Assembly: GCA_945877365.1 (NCBI GenBank)
Contig: CAMCRV010000003.1
Location: 1-35,900 of the forward strand
Length of the DNA: 35,900 nt
DNA from: an uncultured Clostridia bacterium
GTDB lineage: Bacteria; Bacillota; Clostridia; Oscillospirales; Oscillospiraceae
Direction: 5' to 3'
Below the pieces are notes generated by a model. It was not told the origin of the DNA. It did not search any database and saw only the letters and a list, made by a program, of their open reading frames with translations. This document shows, in pieces, positions 22,481 through 30,305 of the stretch. The translations under genes and the position numbers were made by a program. Within the stretch, counting starts at the first letter, position 1. Each line of letters begins with the position of its first letter.

Positions 22481-23553
22481 ACCTTATAAAAAATGGGTTC
22501 CAGAAGGGTTTTTACATTCTTTTCATCGATTCTTCCCAGCAAAATTCCCCGGGCATAGTACAGGGATATCACCGCTTCGCACAGCCTCCGGCACAGCCGC
22601 TCCAGATCCCGTACGCCTTCCTCCGGGCATTGGGAAATCAGGAGCTTGACCGCCTCGTCGGTAATCTCCAGACTCTTGGTAATGGCAACCGGATGATCCA
22701 TATCTGCCAGCACATCGTGCAGGCTGTCCAGCGACTCCAGCCGATACTCCTTCAGCAGCTTCGGCCAGATGAAGCCATGGACAATGCGCTCCTTGTCCGG
22801 GAAGGTATAGGAAGGCAGCTCCACGATATCCATTCTGTCCTTCAGAACCGGCGACAAGGGGTGAAGGTCGTTGGCTGTGGCAATGAAAATGGCATTGGAC
22901 AAATCCAGGGGCATACTCAGGAAATTATCCACATACCGGGATCGGTCACTGTCCAGAAGATCCAGAAGCACATTCTCCGGGGAGCCATGCTCTTGGGATG
23001 CGCCCATCTTGTCAATCTCATCCAGAAGAATCACCGGGCAGAAGCTCTGGGTCTGAATCACCGCCTCCACAATCCGGCCGTGGTGGGCGTTCCGGTAGAC
23101 CTGCTGGGCTCCTCTCAAAAAGTAGGAATCGGATACACCTGCCAGAGAAATCTTGACACAGGGTCTTCCCATGGCTGCGGCAATGGTTGCCGCTATGGTC
23201 GTTTTACCCACACCCGGAGCACCGGCCAGGAGCAAAACAGCGCCATAGCTCTTCCCCAGATGCTTCTGGCAGGACATATAGCGCAGAACCTTTTCCTTGA
23301 CCTCAAACATGGCGTAATGGCTTCTGTCCAGCAGGTATTTTGCCTTCACCAGATCCACATCCGGCACGGTTTTCGGCTGCTGCCACGGAAGGCGAAGAAG
23401 GTCACTCAAAAGAGCCTCCTTGATCTCCTCCTGTCCCATATTCAGCAGCTCCTGCCGGATGTTCTCCGGCATGGCGTTGAAAATATCCTCAGAAATACGG
23501 GATTTGATCCGGTGTCGAAGCTGACTGTATTCTGTCTTTCGCTCTTCCTGCAT
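22474..23553 (-). CDS. Lon-like AAA+ ATPase without protease domain
   Basis: The 359-residue protein matches only the AAA+ module of Lon protease. It opens with LPWQQPKTVPDVDLVKAKYLLD and HYAMFEVKEKVLRY. Walker A is GAPGVGKT (111-118), followed by VKISLAGVSDSYFLRG, with Walker B ILLDEIDKMG (about 175-184). The sequence ends with IFIATANDLHPLSPVLKDRMD and the sensor-2 region EGVRDLERLCRRLCEA. The Lon substrate-binding N-domain is reduced to about 55 residues, and the serine-lysine protease domain is absent. It may act as an unfoldase or partner, or may be a decayed lon. The ribosome site GGGAGGACAGGCT and intact motifs favour a functional gene. Confidence 0.85.
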   Translation of the reverse strand: MQEERKTEYSQLRHRIKSRISEDIFNAMPENIRQELLNMGQEEIKEALLSDLLRLPWQQPKTVPDVDLVKAKYLLDRSHYAMFEVKEKVLRYMSCQKHLGKSYGAVLLLAGAPGVGKTTIAATIAAAMGRPCVKISLAGVSDSYFLRGAQQVYRNAHHGRIVEAVIQTQSFCPVILLDEIDKMGASQEHGSPENVLLDLLDSDRSRYVDNFLSMPLDLSNAIFIATANDLHPLSPVLKDRMDIVELPSYTFPDKERIVHGFIWPKLLKEYRLESLDSLHDVLADMDHPVAITKSLEITDEAVKLLISQCPEEGVRDLERLCRRLCEAVISLYYARGILLGRIDEKNVKTLLEPIFYKVK

Positions 23554-23664
23554 AGCCTGTCCTCCCGATTTTTTCCTATTCTATCACAGGCGGGGGCGTT
23601 TTGTAAATCAGATTCTTTCTGGCAATCATAAGCACCCCTTTTACAGAGGTGCTTATCTGTTTTT

Positions 23665-25548
23665 TCAGTTCTTTCGAATTTTCAAGGCACGAATGGCGTT
23701 CAGAACTGCCAGAACCATAACGCCCACATCCGCAAAAATGGCAGCCCACATATTGGCAATGCCAACCGCCACCAGACCCAGACAGCCAAATTTCACCGCA
23801 AGGGAGAACACAATATTCTGCTTTACAATTCCGATGCACTTTCTGGCAATCCGGATGGCCCGGGCTACCTGCTCCGGGTTGTCATCCATCAGAACCACAT
23901 CCGCTGCTTCAATGGCCGCATCGCTGCCCATGGCGCCCATGGCAATGCCAATATCCGCCCGGGTCAGCACCGGCGCGTCGTTGATGCCGTCTCCAACAAA
24001 TACCAGATTTCCCTTTCCGGCGGTTTGCTCCAGCAGCTTTTCCACCTCATCCACCTTATCCCCGGGGAGAAGCTGGCTGTGGACTTCCTCGATTCCAATG
24101 GACCGCGCAGTCTGCTCAGCAACCCGCGCGCTGTCGCCGGTGAGCATAACGATTCTCCGGATGCCCACTTTTTTCAGTTGGGCAATGGCGCTTTCTGCAT
24201 TGGGCTTGACCTGATCCGAGATCACAATGTGCCCCTGATAGATACCGTCAACCGCAACATGGATCACCGTTCCCGGCTCATGGCATGGGATAAATTCCAG
24301 ATTCTGCTGGCGCATCAGCTTGTCATTTCCCACAGCAACGGTTCTGCCGTCCACTCTGGCCAGGATTCCCTGGCCGGAAATCTCCCGAATCTCCGAAACA
24401 CAGCTTCTGTCGATTTCCTTTCCGTATGCCTTTTGCAGGCTCTTGCTGATGGGATGGGAGGATGCGCACTCTGCATGGGCTGTATAATACAGGATTTCTT
24501 CCTCTGACAGCCCATTGTGGTGAATTCCGGAAACCTCAAAAACACCCTGGGTCAGGGTTCCGGTTTTGTCGAATACAACGCATCTTGCCTTTGCCAGGGC
24601 CTCCAGATAATTGGAGCCCTTGACCAGAATGCCTTCCCTGCTGGCACCGCCAATGCCGGCGAAGAAGGTCAGCGGAATGCTGATGACCAGCGCACAGGGG
24701 CAGCTCACCACAAGGAAGGACAAGCCTCTGTAAAACCAGACCATCCAGTTGCCGTTTCCTGTCAAAAGGAGCTGGATAACGGGAGGAATCAAAGCCAGCA
24801 AAAGGGCACTGCAGCAGACAAACGGTGTGTACACTCTGGCAAATCTGGCAATAAAGTCCTCTGTACGGGATTTTCTTGAACTGGCGTTTTCTACCAAATC
24901 CAGAATCTTTGCAGCTGTGGATTCTGAGAACCCCTTTGTGGTCTGGATTTTCAGAAGTCCGGACAGATTGATGCATCCGCTGATGACGGTGTCCCCTTCC
25001 TTTACATCCACCGGGAGGCTCTCACCCGTCAGCGCACTGGTATTCAGGCTGGCCTTTCCCTCCAAAACGATTCCATCCAGAGGGATCTTCTCTCCGGGCT
25101 GAACCACAATGCAGGTGCCCACTGCCACTTCCTCCGGATCCACCTGCTCCAAATGACCATCCTTCTCAATGTTGGCATAGTCCGGCCGGATGTCCATCAG
25201 GGCGCTGATGTTCTTTCTGCTCTTTCCCACGGCGCAGCTTTGGAAAAGCTCGCCAATCTGATAGAACAGCATGACGGCGACTCCCTCCAGATAGTCACCA
25301 CTGCGGGTGATGATTGCCAGGACAAAAGCGCCCACGGTGGCCACCGCCATGAGGAAATTCTCGTCAAAGACACTGCCGTTGACGATACCCCGAATCGCCT
25401 TTGACAGAACATCGGAGCCGATCACAAAGTAAACACACAGGTAAAGTGCCAAACGAAGCAGACCGTCCACCGGCAGCAGTTCCACAAGGAGGATTCCCGC
25501 AGAAGCCGCCAGAATCCGGTACAGCCTCTTTTTCTGCTTTCTGGTCAT
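23665..25548 (-). CDS. Zn/Cd-type heavy-metal P1B ATPase
   Basis: The 627-residue pump has the P-type ATPase motifs TGES (174-177), the metal-site CPC (283-285), the phosphorylation site DKTGTLT (327-333), the HP locus in CASSHPISKS, and GDGINDAP. The final helix contains AAIFADVGVMVLAVLNAIRAL, whose Asp-x-Gly is typical of ZntA/CadA zinc and cadmium pumps rather than copper pumps. No N-terminal metal-binding domain is fused. That role is taken by the small HMA protein encoded 24 bases upstream. It lies in a metal-responsive unit opposite an ArsR-AraC regulator. Confidence 0.93.
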   Translation of the reverse strand: MTRKQKKRLYRILAASAGILLVELLPVDGLLRLALYLCVYFVIGSDVLSKAIRGIVNGSVFDENFLMAVATVGAFVLAIITRSGDYLEGVAVMLFYQIGELFQSCAVGKSRKNISALMDIRPDYANIEKDGHLEQVDPEEVAVGTCIVVQPGEKIPLDGIVLEGKASLNTSALTGESLPVDVKEGDTVISGCINLSGLLKIQTTKGFSESTAAKILDLVENASSRKSRTEDFIARFARVYTPFVCCSALLLALIPPVIQLLLTGNGNWMVWFYRGLSFLVVSCPCALVISIPLTFFAGIGGASREGILVKGSNYLEALAKARCVVFDKTGTLTQGVFEVSGIHHNGLSEEEILYYTAHAECASSHPISKSLQKAYGKEIDRSCVSEIREISGQGILARVDGRTVAVGNDKLMRQQNLEFIPCHEPGTVIHVAVDGIYQGHIVISDQVKPNAESAIAQLKKVGIRRIVMLTGDSARVAEQTARSIGIEEVHSQLLPGDKVDEVEKLLEQTAGKGNLVFVGDGINDAPVLTRADIGIAMGAMGSDAAIEAADVVLMDDNPEQVARAIRIARKCIGIVKQNIVFSLAVKFGCLGLVAVGIANMWAAIFADVGVMVLAVLNAIRALKIRKN

Positions 25549-25572
25549 CGCATTTTCCCCTCCTTGGCTTTA

Positions 25573-25791
25573 TCAGATGAAGATTTCCCCGTCCCCGGTG
25601 GCTTTTTTGCAGTTCTTGATGACCTGCTGCATAACGGAAGCGATCTGCGCTCCCTCTTCAAACTCGACAATCATCTTCTGAGCCATAAAATTGACAACTG
25701 CGTTCACCACGCCGGGGGTCTTTTTTGCGGCCATTTCCATCTTGTTGGCGCAATTTGCACAATCGACTTCGATCTCATAGGTTTTTTTCAT
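25573..25791 (-). CDS. Heavy-metal-associated (HMA) domain protein
   Basis: The 72-residue single-domain protein has the HMA metal site CANC (Cys11, Cys14) after the strand KKTYEIEVD and a ferredoxin-like beta-alpha-beta pattern. Such proteins carry soft metal ions to P1B ATPases. It is translated ahead of the Zn/Cd ATPase on the same transcript and probably replaces the pump's missing N-terminal domain. The ATG lies behind GAGGGCGATATT. CopZ-like copper binding is an alternative, but the adjacent pump's features favour zinc or cadmium. Confidence 0.88.
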   Translation of the reverse strand: MKKTYEIEVDCANCANKMEMAAKKTPGVVNAVVNFMAQKMIVEFEEGAQIASVMQQVIKNCKKATGDGEIFI

Positions 25792-25812
25792 AATATCGCC
25801 CTCACTTTGTTT

Positions 25813-25832
25813 AATTAAGCAGTTGCTTAATT
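25813..25832. promoter_or_regulatory. Palindromic 9-2-9 operator between the metal pump unit and its regulator
   Basis: AATTAAGCA (25813-25821), GT, TGCTTAATT (25824-25832) is a perfect palindrome with a two-base centre. It overlaps the -35 of the regulator promoter and lies just downstream of the predicted start of the pump unit. An ArsR-family dimer binding here would repress both directions. Confidence 0.75.
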
Positions 25833-25851
25833 GAGATAATCATAGTATAAT
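25823..25851 (+). promoter_or_regulatory. Promoter of the ArsR-AraC regulator
   Basis: TTGCTT (25823-25828) is separated by 17 bases from a consensus TATAAT (25846-25851). The -35 is within the right arm of the palindrome. The start near 25858 gives an 80-base leader. Confidence 0.72.
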
Positions 25852-25871
25852 CTGTTTCAGGAAAAAAACAA
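25844..25871 (-). promoter_or_regulatory. Promoter of the HMA protein/Zn-Cd ATPase unit
   Basis: On the - strand, TTGTTT (25871-25866) is separated by 16 bases from TATACT (25849-25844). It overlaps the -10 of the opposing regulator promoter, so the two promoters probably compete. The palindrome lies just after the predicted start near 25837. Confidence 0.55.
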
Positions 25872-25938
25872 GGTTTGCAGCCGACATACTTCCAAAACAG
25901 CAAAAAACATTTCCAAACCAGACAAAAGGAGCTTTTTT

Positions 25939-26688
25939 ATGCCCTGCTTTGAGCTGCCCCACAATCACGGTACCGGAGAAAACGACCTGTATCTCCACAG
26001 AGAATTGCAGAAAGAGCCGGCCTTTCTTGCCGCTGCCGAACTCTTCAAGCAATTATCCGATCCCACCAGAATCCGGATCTTCTGGCTCCTATGCCATCAG
26101 GAAGCCTGCGTGATGAACATCGCCGCCATGCTGGATATGTCCAGCCCAGCCATCTCCCACCATCTGAGGAGTCTGACAGAAAGCGGCCTTATCATAAGCC
26201 GCAGAGACGGAAAAGAAGTATACTATCAAAGTGCAAAAAACGAAAAGGGAGATCTGCTCCACAAAATGCTGGAGACCGTCATGCAGATCAGCTGTCCCAG
26301 CAATTCCCCATCCCATGCGGACAGTCAGGAACAGGTTGTTTTTCAGGTGCATCAGTATCTTGTGACACATATTCAGGAACGCATCACCATTGAGGAGCTG
26401 TCCAGACAGTTTCATATGAATTCCACTACCCTGAAAAAAACATTTAAAGAGGTCTACGGCGTTTCCATTGCAGCGCACATCAAGGAGCACCGCATGGCCA
26501 AGGCAGCTCAGCTTTTGTCTGAAACAGCCCTCAGTGTGTCCGCTACCGCCCGGCAGACCGGCTATGAAAGCCAAAGCCGCTTTACTGCTGCCTTCCGGGA
26601 CTGGTTTGGCATGACCCCCATGGAATTCCGAAAGGCCTCCCGGGAAGGTGCGCCGGTTCCCCGGCCGGAGACCGACTGTATCCCGTAA
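25939..26688 (+). CDS. ArsR-AraC fusion transcriptional regulator
   Basis: The 249-residue protein joins an ArsR/SmtB winged-helix domain (about 30-100: FKQLSDPTRIRIFWLL, then SSPAISHHLRSLTESGLI) to an AraC-type double HTH (about 135-235, ending ARQTGYESQSRFTAAFRDWF). Possible metal ligands near the N-terminus are Cys3, His8 and His10, with Cys52 and Cys57 in the ArsR part, reminiscent of the CadC alpha-3N site. It is divergent from the HMA/Zn-Cd ATPase unit and probably senses zinc or cadmium. The AraC half suggests it could also activate, beyond simple derepression. Metal identity is inference. Confidence 0.88.
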   Translation: MPCFELPHNHGTGENDLYLHRELQKEPAFLAAAELFKQLSDPTRIRIFWLLCHQEACVMNIAAMLDMSSPAISHHLRSLTESGLIISRRDGKEVYYQSAKNEKGDLLHKMLETVMQISCPSNSPSHADSQEQVVFQVHQYLVTHIQERITIEELSRQFHMNSTTLKKTFKEVYGVSIAAHIKEHRMAKAAQLLSETALSVSATARQTGYESQSRFTAAFRDWFGMTPMEFRKASREGAPVPRPETDCIP

Positions 26689-26722
26689 TCTTCCCCTTTC
26701 CTGAAAAAAGTTTTAAAATATG

Positions 26723-26752
26723 TTACAAATAATCTCAGCAAACGATTATAGT
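26723..26752 (+). promoter_or_regulatory. Promoter of the CxxC-repeat surface protein
   Basis: TTACAA (26723-26728) is separated by 18 bases from TATAGT (26747-26752), about 30 bases before the GAGGAG ribosome site. The -35 is only a moderate match. Confidence 0.5.
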
Positions 26753-26784
26753 ATATAGAGAATATAATTCGAGGAGTAAGAACC

Positions 26785-28278
26785 ATGAAAAAAATCACTT
26801 CTGTTATTTTGGCCCTTCTTTTGACCGTTGCTATGGCAATGCCTGCCTTTGCAGCTGAGGGTGAGGAAAATGAAACGCCCTGTTCCCATGTCAATAGAAC
26901 TGTGGAAACGGTTCAGGATGCAACCTGCACGGAAGCCGGCTGTCAAAAGGTCACCTGCAATGACTGTAACGAGATCTTTTTCGAGCCCATTCCTGCAAGG
27001 AACCACACATGGGGGTCCCGAACCTCTCTTGACGGTACATACCACAGTATGACCTGCTCCGTATGTCAGGCAACGAGTTCGGAAGCTCACACCTGGAATC
27101 AGGGAACGGTCGATACTGAGGCAACCTGCACCTCTGTCGGACGCAAAACTTTCACCTGCTCCGGCTGTGGTCAGACAAAATCGGAGGAGATCCCCAAAAC
27201 CAGCCACACCTTTGGCAACTGGACGATTACTCCGCAAAGCCATTCCCGGATCTGCTCCGTATGCAGCACCCCGGAATCAGGCAATCACACCTGGGGCACC
27301 CCGGTAAAAGTGGAACCCACCTGTACGCAGGAAGGCTCGGAAACCAAAATCTGCACGGCTTGTAATTACACCATCCAGAAAACACTCCCCAAAGCTGACC
27401 ATACATATGACAATGCCTGCGATCCAGATTGCAATGTGTGTAAAGCCACCAGAAGCGTATCCCATAAGTACAGCCAGTCCTGGTCTACCAGCAAAACAGA
27501 GCACTGGCATGAGTGTACTGTCTGCGGTGACAAAAAGGATCTGAAATCCCATGTTCCCGGCCCTGCCGCCACGGAAAAGGAAGCTCAGACCTGCCTGACC
27601 TGCGGCTATGTCATCGCCCCCAAAAAGAACCATGTCCACAAGTTTGGAACCACTCTGGTATCGGACAGCACCGGCCACTGGTATGCCTGCAACCAATGCG
27701 ATGAAAAGCAGAATTTTCAGCAGCATACCTATGAGAAGGATTGCAGCTCCAAGTGCACCATGTGCGGATATGTGAGAAATACCACACATAAATTCGGGGA
27801 TGAGTATTTCAGCGACAAATCCGGGCACTGGCAGGTTTGTTCGGTCTGCGGAGAAAAAAGCAAAGCTGAGTCCCACAGCCCCGGCGCCGAAGCCACAACC
27901 ACCGCACCTCAGCTTTGCAAAGTCTGCGGATATGAGGTCAGCCCTGTTATTGACCATGTCCATGACGGCGGAGATGTCTGGATGAAGGATGAAATATCTC
28001 ACTGGAAGCAGTGCTCCTGCGGCGAGCGGCTGGAGGAAAACCTGCATTCCTGGAAGGAAACCGTCCAGAATAAGGATTCCACCACTACCTATATCTGCAG
28101 TGTATGCCAGCAGGAGCATACCGAGGGAGAACCCAGCGGCATGAGTGTATTCCTCTGGTGGGCCATCCGCATCCTGATCTCTCTGATTATTTTGGTCAGT
28201 GTTGCCATCGGCGTTATTTTCTTCTATACAAAATACTATGCAGAAAATCAGGATCAGGGTGGAAGATTCAGCCAATAA
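26785..28278 (+). CDS. Secreted, membrane-anchored protein with CxxC-knuckle repeats
   Basis: The 497-residue protein starts with a signal peptide (residues 1-23, ending AMPAFA). It ends with one membrane helix (about 456-478, VFLWWAIRILISLIILVSVA) and a short cytoplasmic tail. Between them are about 13 CxxC knuckles (CNDC, CSVC, CSGC, CTAC, CLTC, CTMC and others). They alternate with His/Trp-containing spacers such as HTWG and GHWYACNQC. Similar Cys/His repeats occur in clostridial surface proteins, but their function is not established. Extracellular metal or zinc binding is possible and would fit the neighbouring metal unit. The protein could equally be structural. Confidence 0.8.
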   Translation: MKKITSVILALLLTVAMAMPAFAAEGEENETPCSHVNRTVETVQDATCTEAGCQKVTCNDCNEIFFEPIPARNHTWGSRTSLDGTYHSMTCSVCQATSSEAHTWNQGTVDTEATCTSVGRKTFTCSGCGQTKSEEIPKTSHTFGNWTITPQSHSRICSVCSTPESGNHTWGTPVKVEPTCTQEGSETKICTACNYTIQKTLPKADHTYDNACDPDCNVCKATRSVSHKYSQSWSTSKTEHWHECTVCGDKKDLKSHVPGPAATEKEAQTCLTCGYVIAPKKNHVHKFGTTLVSDSTGHWYACNQCDEKQNFQQHTYEKDCSSKCTMCGYVRNTTHKFGDEYFSDKSGHWQVCSVCGEKSKAESHSPGAEATTTAPQLCKVCGYEVSPVIDHVHDGGDVWMKDEISHWKQCSCGERLEENLHSWKETVQNKDSTTTYICSVCQQEHTEGEPSGMSVFLWWAIRILISLIILVSVAIGVIFFYTKYYAENQDQGGRFSQ

Positions 28279-28284
28279 AAAAAT

Positions 28285-28325
28285 GGGAGATTTCGCGTAA
28301 CGCGAAATCTCCCAAATCTTTTTCT
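28285..28325. terminator. Terminator between the surface protein and fucO-like gene
   Basis: GGGAGATTTCGCG (28285-28297) pairs perfectly with CGCGAAATCTCCC (28301-28313) over TAA, followed by AAATCTTTTTC. A run of A on the left makes it effective for the convergent - strand gene as well. Confidence 0.9.
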
Positions 28326-29467
28326 TACATCAGCTTGCGGATCAAATCCTTCATATCTTCCACAGAAGCAGCTCTGGGATTACCGGGTGCGCAGGCATCT
28401 GCGTAAGCAGACTGTGCCAGGAAGTCCAGATCCTCCTCCTTGATGGCTGCCAGCTTGGTGGGGATACCCACATCAACGCTCAGCTGACGAACTGCATCAA
28501 TGGCTGCCTTACGGTAAGTGGGCTGATCCATACCGGTGGTATCGACGCCCATAGCCTCTGCAATGGCCTTATACTTCTCGCCGGTAACCTCGGCGTTGAA
28601 CTCCATGACAATGGGCAGCATCATAGCGCAGGCGACACCATGGGGGGTATCGTACACGGCACCCAGGGTGTGGGCGATGGAGTGGGCGATGCCCAGACCC
28701 ACATTGGAGAAGGCCATACCGGTGACAAACTGACCCAGAGCCATTCCCTCCCGGCCGGCATCGTCATTTTCCACAGCGCCCCGCAGGCTCTTGGAGATCA
28801 GGCGGATAGCCTCCAGATTCAGGCAGTCAGCCAGAGCCCAGGCGGCCTTGGTGGTATAGCCCTCGATAGCATGGGTCAGTGCATCCATACCGGTGGAAGC
28901 CGTCAGACCCTTGGGCATGGAAGCCATCATATCGGGGTCAACAATGGCGATATCAGGGATATCGTTGGTATCCACACAGACAAACTTACGCTTACGCTCC
29001 ACATCGGTGATGACATAGTTGATGGTAGCTTCAGCGGCAGTGCCGGCGGTGGTGGGGACGGCAATGGTGAACACCGTACGGTTCTTTGTGGGAGCCACAC
29101 CCTCCAGGCTGCGGACATCTGCAAACTCGGGGTTGTTGATGATAATACCAATGGCCTTGCCGGTATCCATGGAGGAACCACCGCCAATGGCAATCATGTA
29201 GTCAGCGCCGGATGCCTTATAGGCAGCCACACCGGACTGGACATTCTCGATAGTGGGATTGGGCTTAATATCGGAGTAAACCTCATATGCCATTCCGGCT
29301 GCATCCAGCAGGTCGGTCACCTTCTTGGTGACGCCGAACTTGATGAGATCCGGATCTGTTGCAACGAAAGCCTTCTTGAAACCCTTTGCAGCCACCAGGC
29401 CAGGAATCTCCTGAATTGCACCCTTTCCATGATAGGAAATTCCATTCAGAACAAAACGATTTGCCAT
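28325..29467 (-). CDS. fucO: Iron-containing alcohol dehydrogenase, FucO (lactaldehyde reductase)-like
   Basis: The 380-residue group III alcohol dehydrogenase has the NAD-binding IGGGSSMDTGKA and the metal site formed by Asp and His in TGMDALTHAIEGY and two later His in IAHTLGAVYDTPHG. The segments NNPEFADVRSLEG, PTTAGTAAEATINYVITD and RKFVCVD follow E. coli FucO (lactaldehyde reductase) closely, so that assignment is likely. It would reduce L-lactaldehyde to 1,2-propanediol, or other short aldehydes in fermentation. No fucose or rhamnose genes are nearby. It is a single gene, and the ATG follows TTGGAGGTAAGTAATC. Confidence 0.86.
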   Translation of the reverse strand: MANRFVLNGISYHGKGAIQEIPGLVAAKGFKKAFVATDPDLIKFGVTKKVTDLLDAAGMAYEVYSDIKPNPTIENVQSGVAAYKASGADYMIAIGGGSSMDTGKAIGIIINNPEFADVRSLEGVAPTKNRTVFTIAVPTTAGTAAEATINYVITDVERKRKFVCVDTNDIPDIAIVDPDMMASMPKGLTASTGMDALTHAIEGYTTKAAWALADCLNLEAIRLISKSLRGAVENDDAGREGMALGQFVTGMAFSNVGLGIAHSIAHTLGAVYDTPHGVACAMMLPIVMEFNAEVTGEKYKAIAEAMGVDTTGMDQPTYRKAAIDAVRQLSVDVGIPTKLAAIKEEDLDFLAQSAYADACAPGNPRAASVEDMKDLIRKLM

Positions 29468-29525
29468 GATTACTTACCTCCAATTTGTTTTTCCGGCTAC
29501 AGTTTTATGTATCAGGATGAAATCA

Positions 29526-29555
29526 TTATAAACCGGGGAGGCAATGCCTGTCAAC
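29526..29555 (-). promoter_or_regulatory. Strong sigma-A promoter of the fucO-like gene
   Basis: On the - strand, TTGACA (29555-29550) is separated by 18 bases from TATAAT (29531-29526). Both hexamers are perfect. The leader is about 50 bases and ends in a GGAGGTAAG ribosome site, suggesting high expression. Confidence 0.85.
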
Positions 29556-29605
29556 AGCGATTTCGATATGTAAATATCAACTTTATTTTCCAAAGCTATA
29601 AAACA

Positions 29606-30124
29606 TTATTGACCCTGCCGCACTCCCCTTTTGTCCAAGGCGTAGACAAGCGCCGGAATCAGAATCAGCTGCAGCACGATGCCGGGAATTGCCGCAGTCA
29701 CAGCTCCTGACCAGAAGGCTGCCAGGCCGAATTTGCTGACATCCAGTCCTGCACACAGGAATCTGACGGTTCCCCAGGCAATGCGGCCGAGAACCATGGC
29801 GCACAGCAGTGCCGGGTAGATGGAACGCTTTGTCTTTTGATACACCGCACCGGAAACGCAGCCATACACCGCCAACTCAAAGGCCATGGAGACCGCCATG
29901 GGATACAGATATGGGACGCCAAACAGGAAGGAACGAAGCAGCGGCGCCACAAAGCCCACTGCCAGCCCATACTGCCAGCCGCAGAAGAAGCCGCAGAGCA
30001 GCACAGGAATGTGCATGGGGCAAAGCATGGAGCCGATCTCCGGAATCTGTCCGGTCAGGAAAGGAAGAACCAGTGCGATTGCCAGAAACAGCGCAGACAG
30101 AACGAGTTTTTTGTTATTTTTCAT
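29606..30124 (-). CDS. ECF transporter S component, substrate unknown
   Basis: The 172-residue protein has about six membrane segments and the S-component start MKNNKKLVLSALFLAIALVLP. The motif IGSMLCPMHIPVLLCGFFCG is typical of the vitamin-binding ECF families. S components bind a vitamin or precursor and associate with the shared EcfA1/A2/T module encoded elsewhere. The frame is open to 30292, but the ATG at 30124 follows GGAGGTAAAA directly after a terminator hairpin, so it is chosen. The substrate cannot be told. The leader attenuator suggests control by a metabolite. Confidence 0.86.
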   Translation of the reverse strand: MKNNKKLVLSALFLAIALVLPFLTGQIPEIGSMLCPMHIPVLLCGFFCGWQYGLAVGFVAPLLRSFLFGVPYLYPMAVSMAFELAVYGCVSGAVYQKTKRSIYPALLCAMVLGRIAWGTVRFLCAGLDVSKFGLAAFWSGAVTAAIPGIVLQLILIPALVYALDKRGVRQGQ

Positions 30125-30262
30125 TTTTACCTCCAAAAAATAAAGAAGGTGCTGCTTTTCCTTCTGGAAAAACAACACCTTCTGGTATTGTATTCTGAAC
30201 AAGTATGGCTGCGGAGATAAGAACTTCTGTTCTTCGATGTCTTCTCTTCTGAGCGACAAAGG
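30125..30262 (-). promoter_or_regulatory. Leader with transcription attenuator, riboswitch candidate
   Basis: About 138 bases separate the predicted start from the ECF S-component ATG. The first 80 contain a GAAGAAC/GTTCTT hairpin and no long stem. The rest is the terminator described above. I compared it by eye with THF, preQ1, TPP, cobalamin, purine and T-box signatures and saw no match. It may be a new or degenerate class, or a protein-controlled attenuator. Confidence 0.6.
30135..30183 (-). terminator. Intrinsic terminator in the ECF S-component leader
   Basis: In the - strand RNA, 30183-30166 pairs with 30161-30144 (AGAAGGTG core, AGAA loop), giving an 18-pair stem with two G-U pairs, followed by UUAUUUUUU. 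The GGAGG ribosome site begins at the next base. A terminator placed between promoter and gene implies conditional read-through. Confidence 0.88.
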
Positions 30263-30263
30263 C

Positions 30264-30292
30264 ATTATACCATGCTGCTTCCACTTCCGCAA
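30264..30292 (-). promoter_or_regulatory. Promoter of the ECF S-component leader
   Basis: On the - strand, TTGCGG (30292-30287) is separated by 17 bases from a consensus TATAAT (30269-30264). It lies just after the DUF3842 stop and gives the ECF gene its own transcript. Confidence 0.75.
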
Positions 30293-30305
30293 GTAATATT
30301 TGCCA

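Noticed and set aside
23630..23654. Hairpin AAGCACC/GGTGCTT as the terminator of the Zn/Cd ATPase gene
   Set aside because: The stem is only seven pairs, and on the - strand it is followed by ATGATT rather than a T tract, so support is too weak.
28640..29710. 356-codon + strand frame opposite the fucO-like gene
   Set aside because: It mirrors the dehydrogenase, with composition (Gly/His rich) typical of an antisense frame.
30125..30262. Leader as a THF, preQ1, TPP or T-box element
   Set aside because: None of the conserved core strings of these classes is visible by eye. A covariance search would be needed for a firm exclusion.
30125..30292. Extended N-terminus of the ECF S component (57 more codons from TTG 30292)
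   Set aside because: The extension runs through the promoter -10 and the terminator hairpin, and the ATG at 30124 has an ideal ribosome site.
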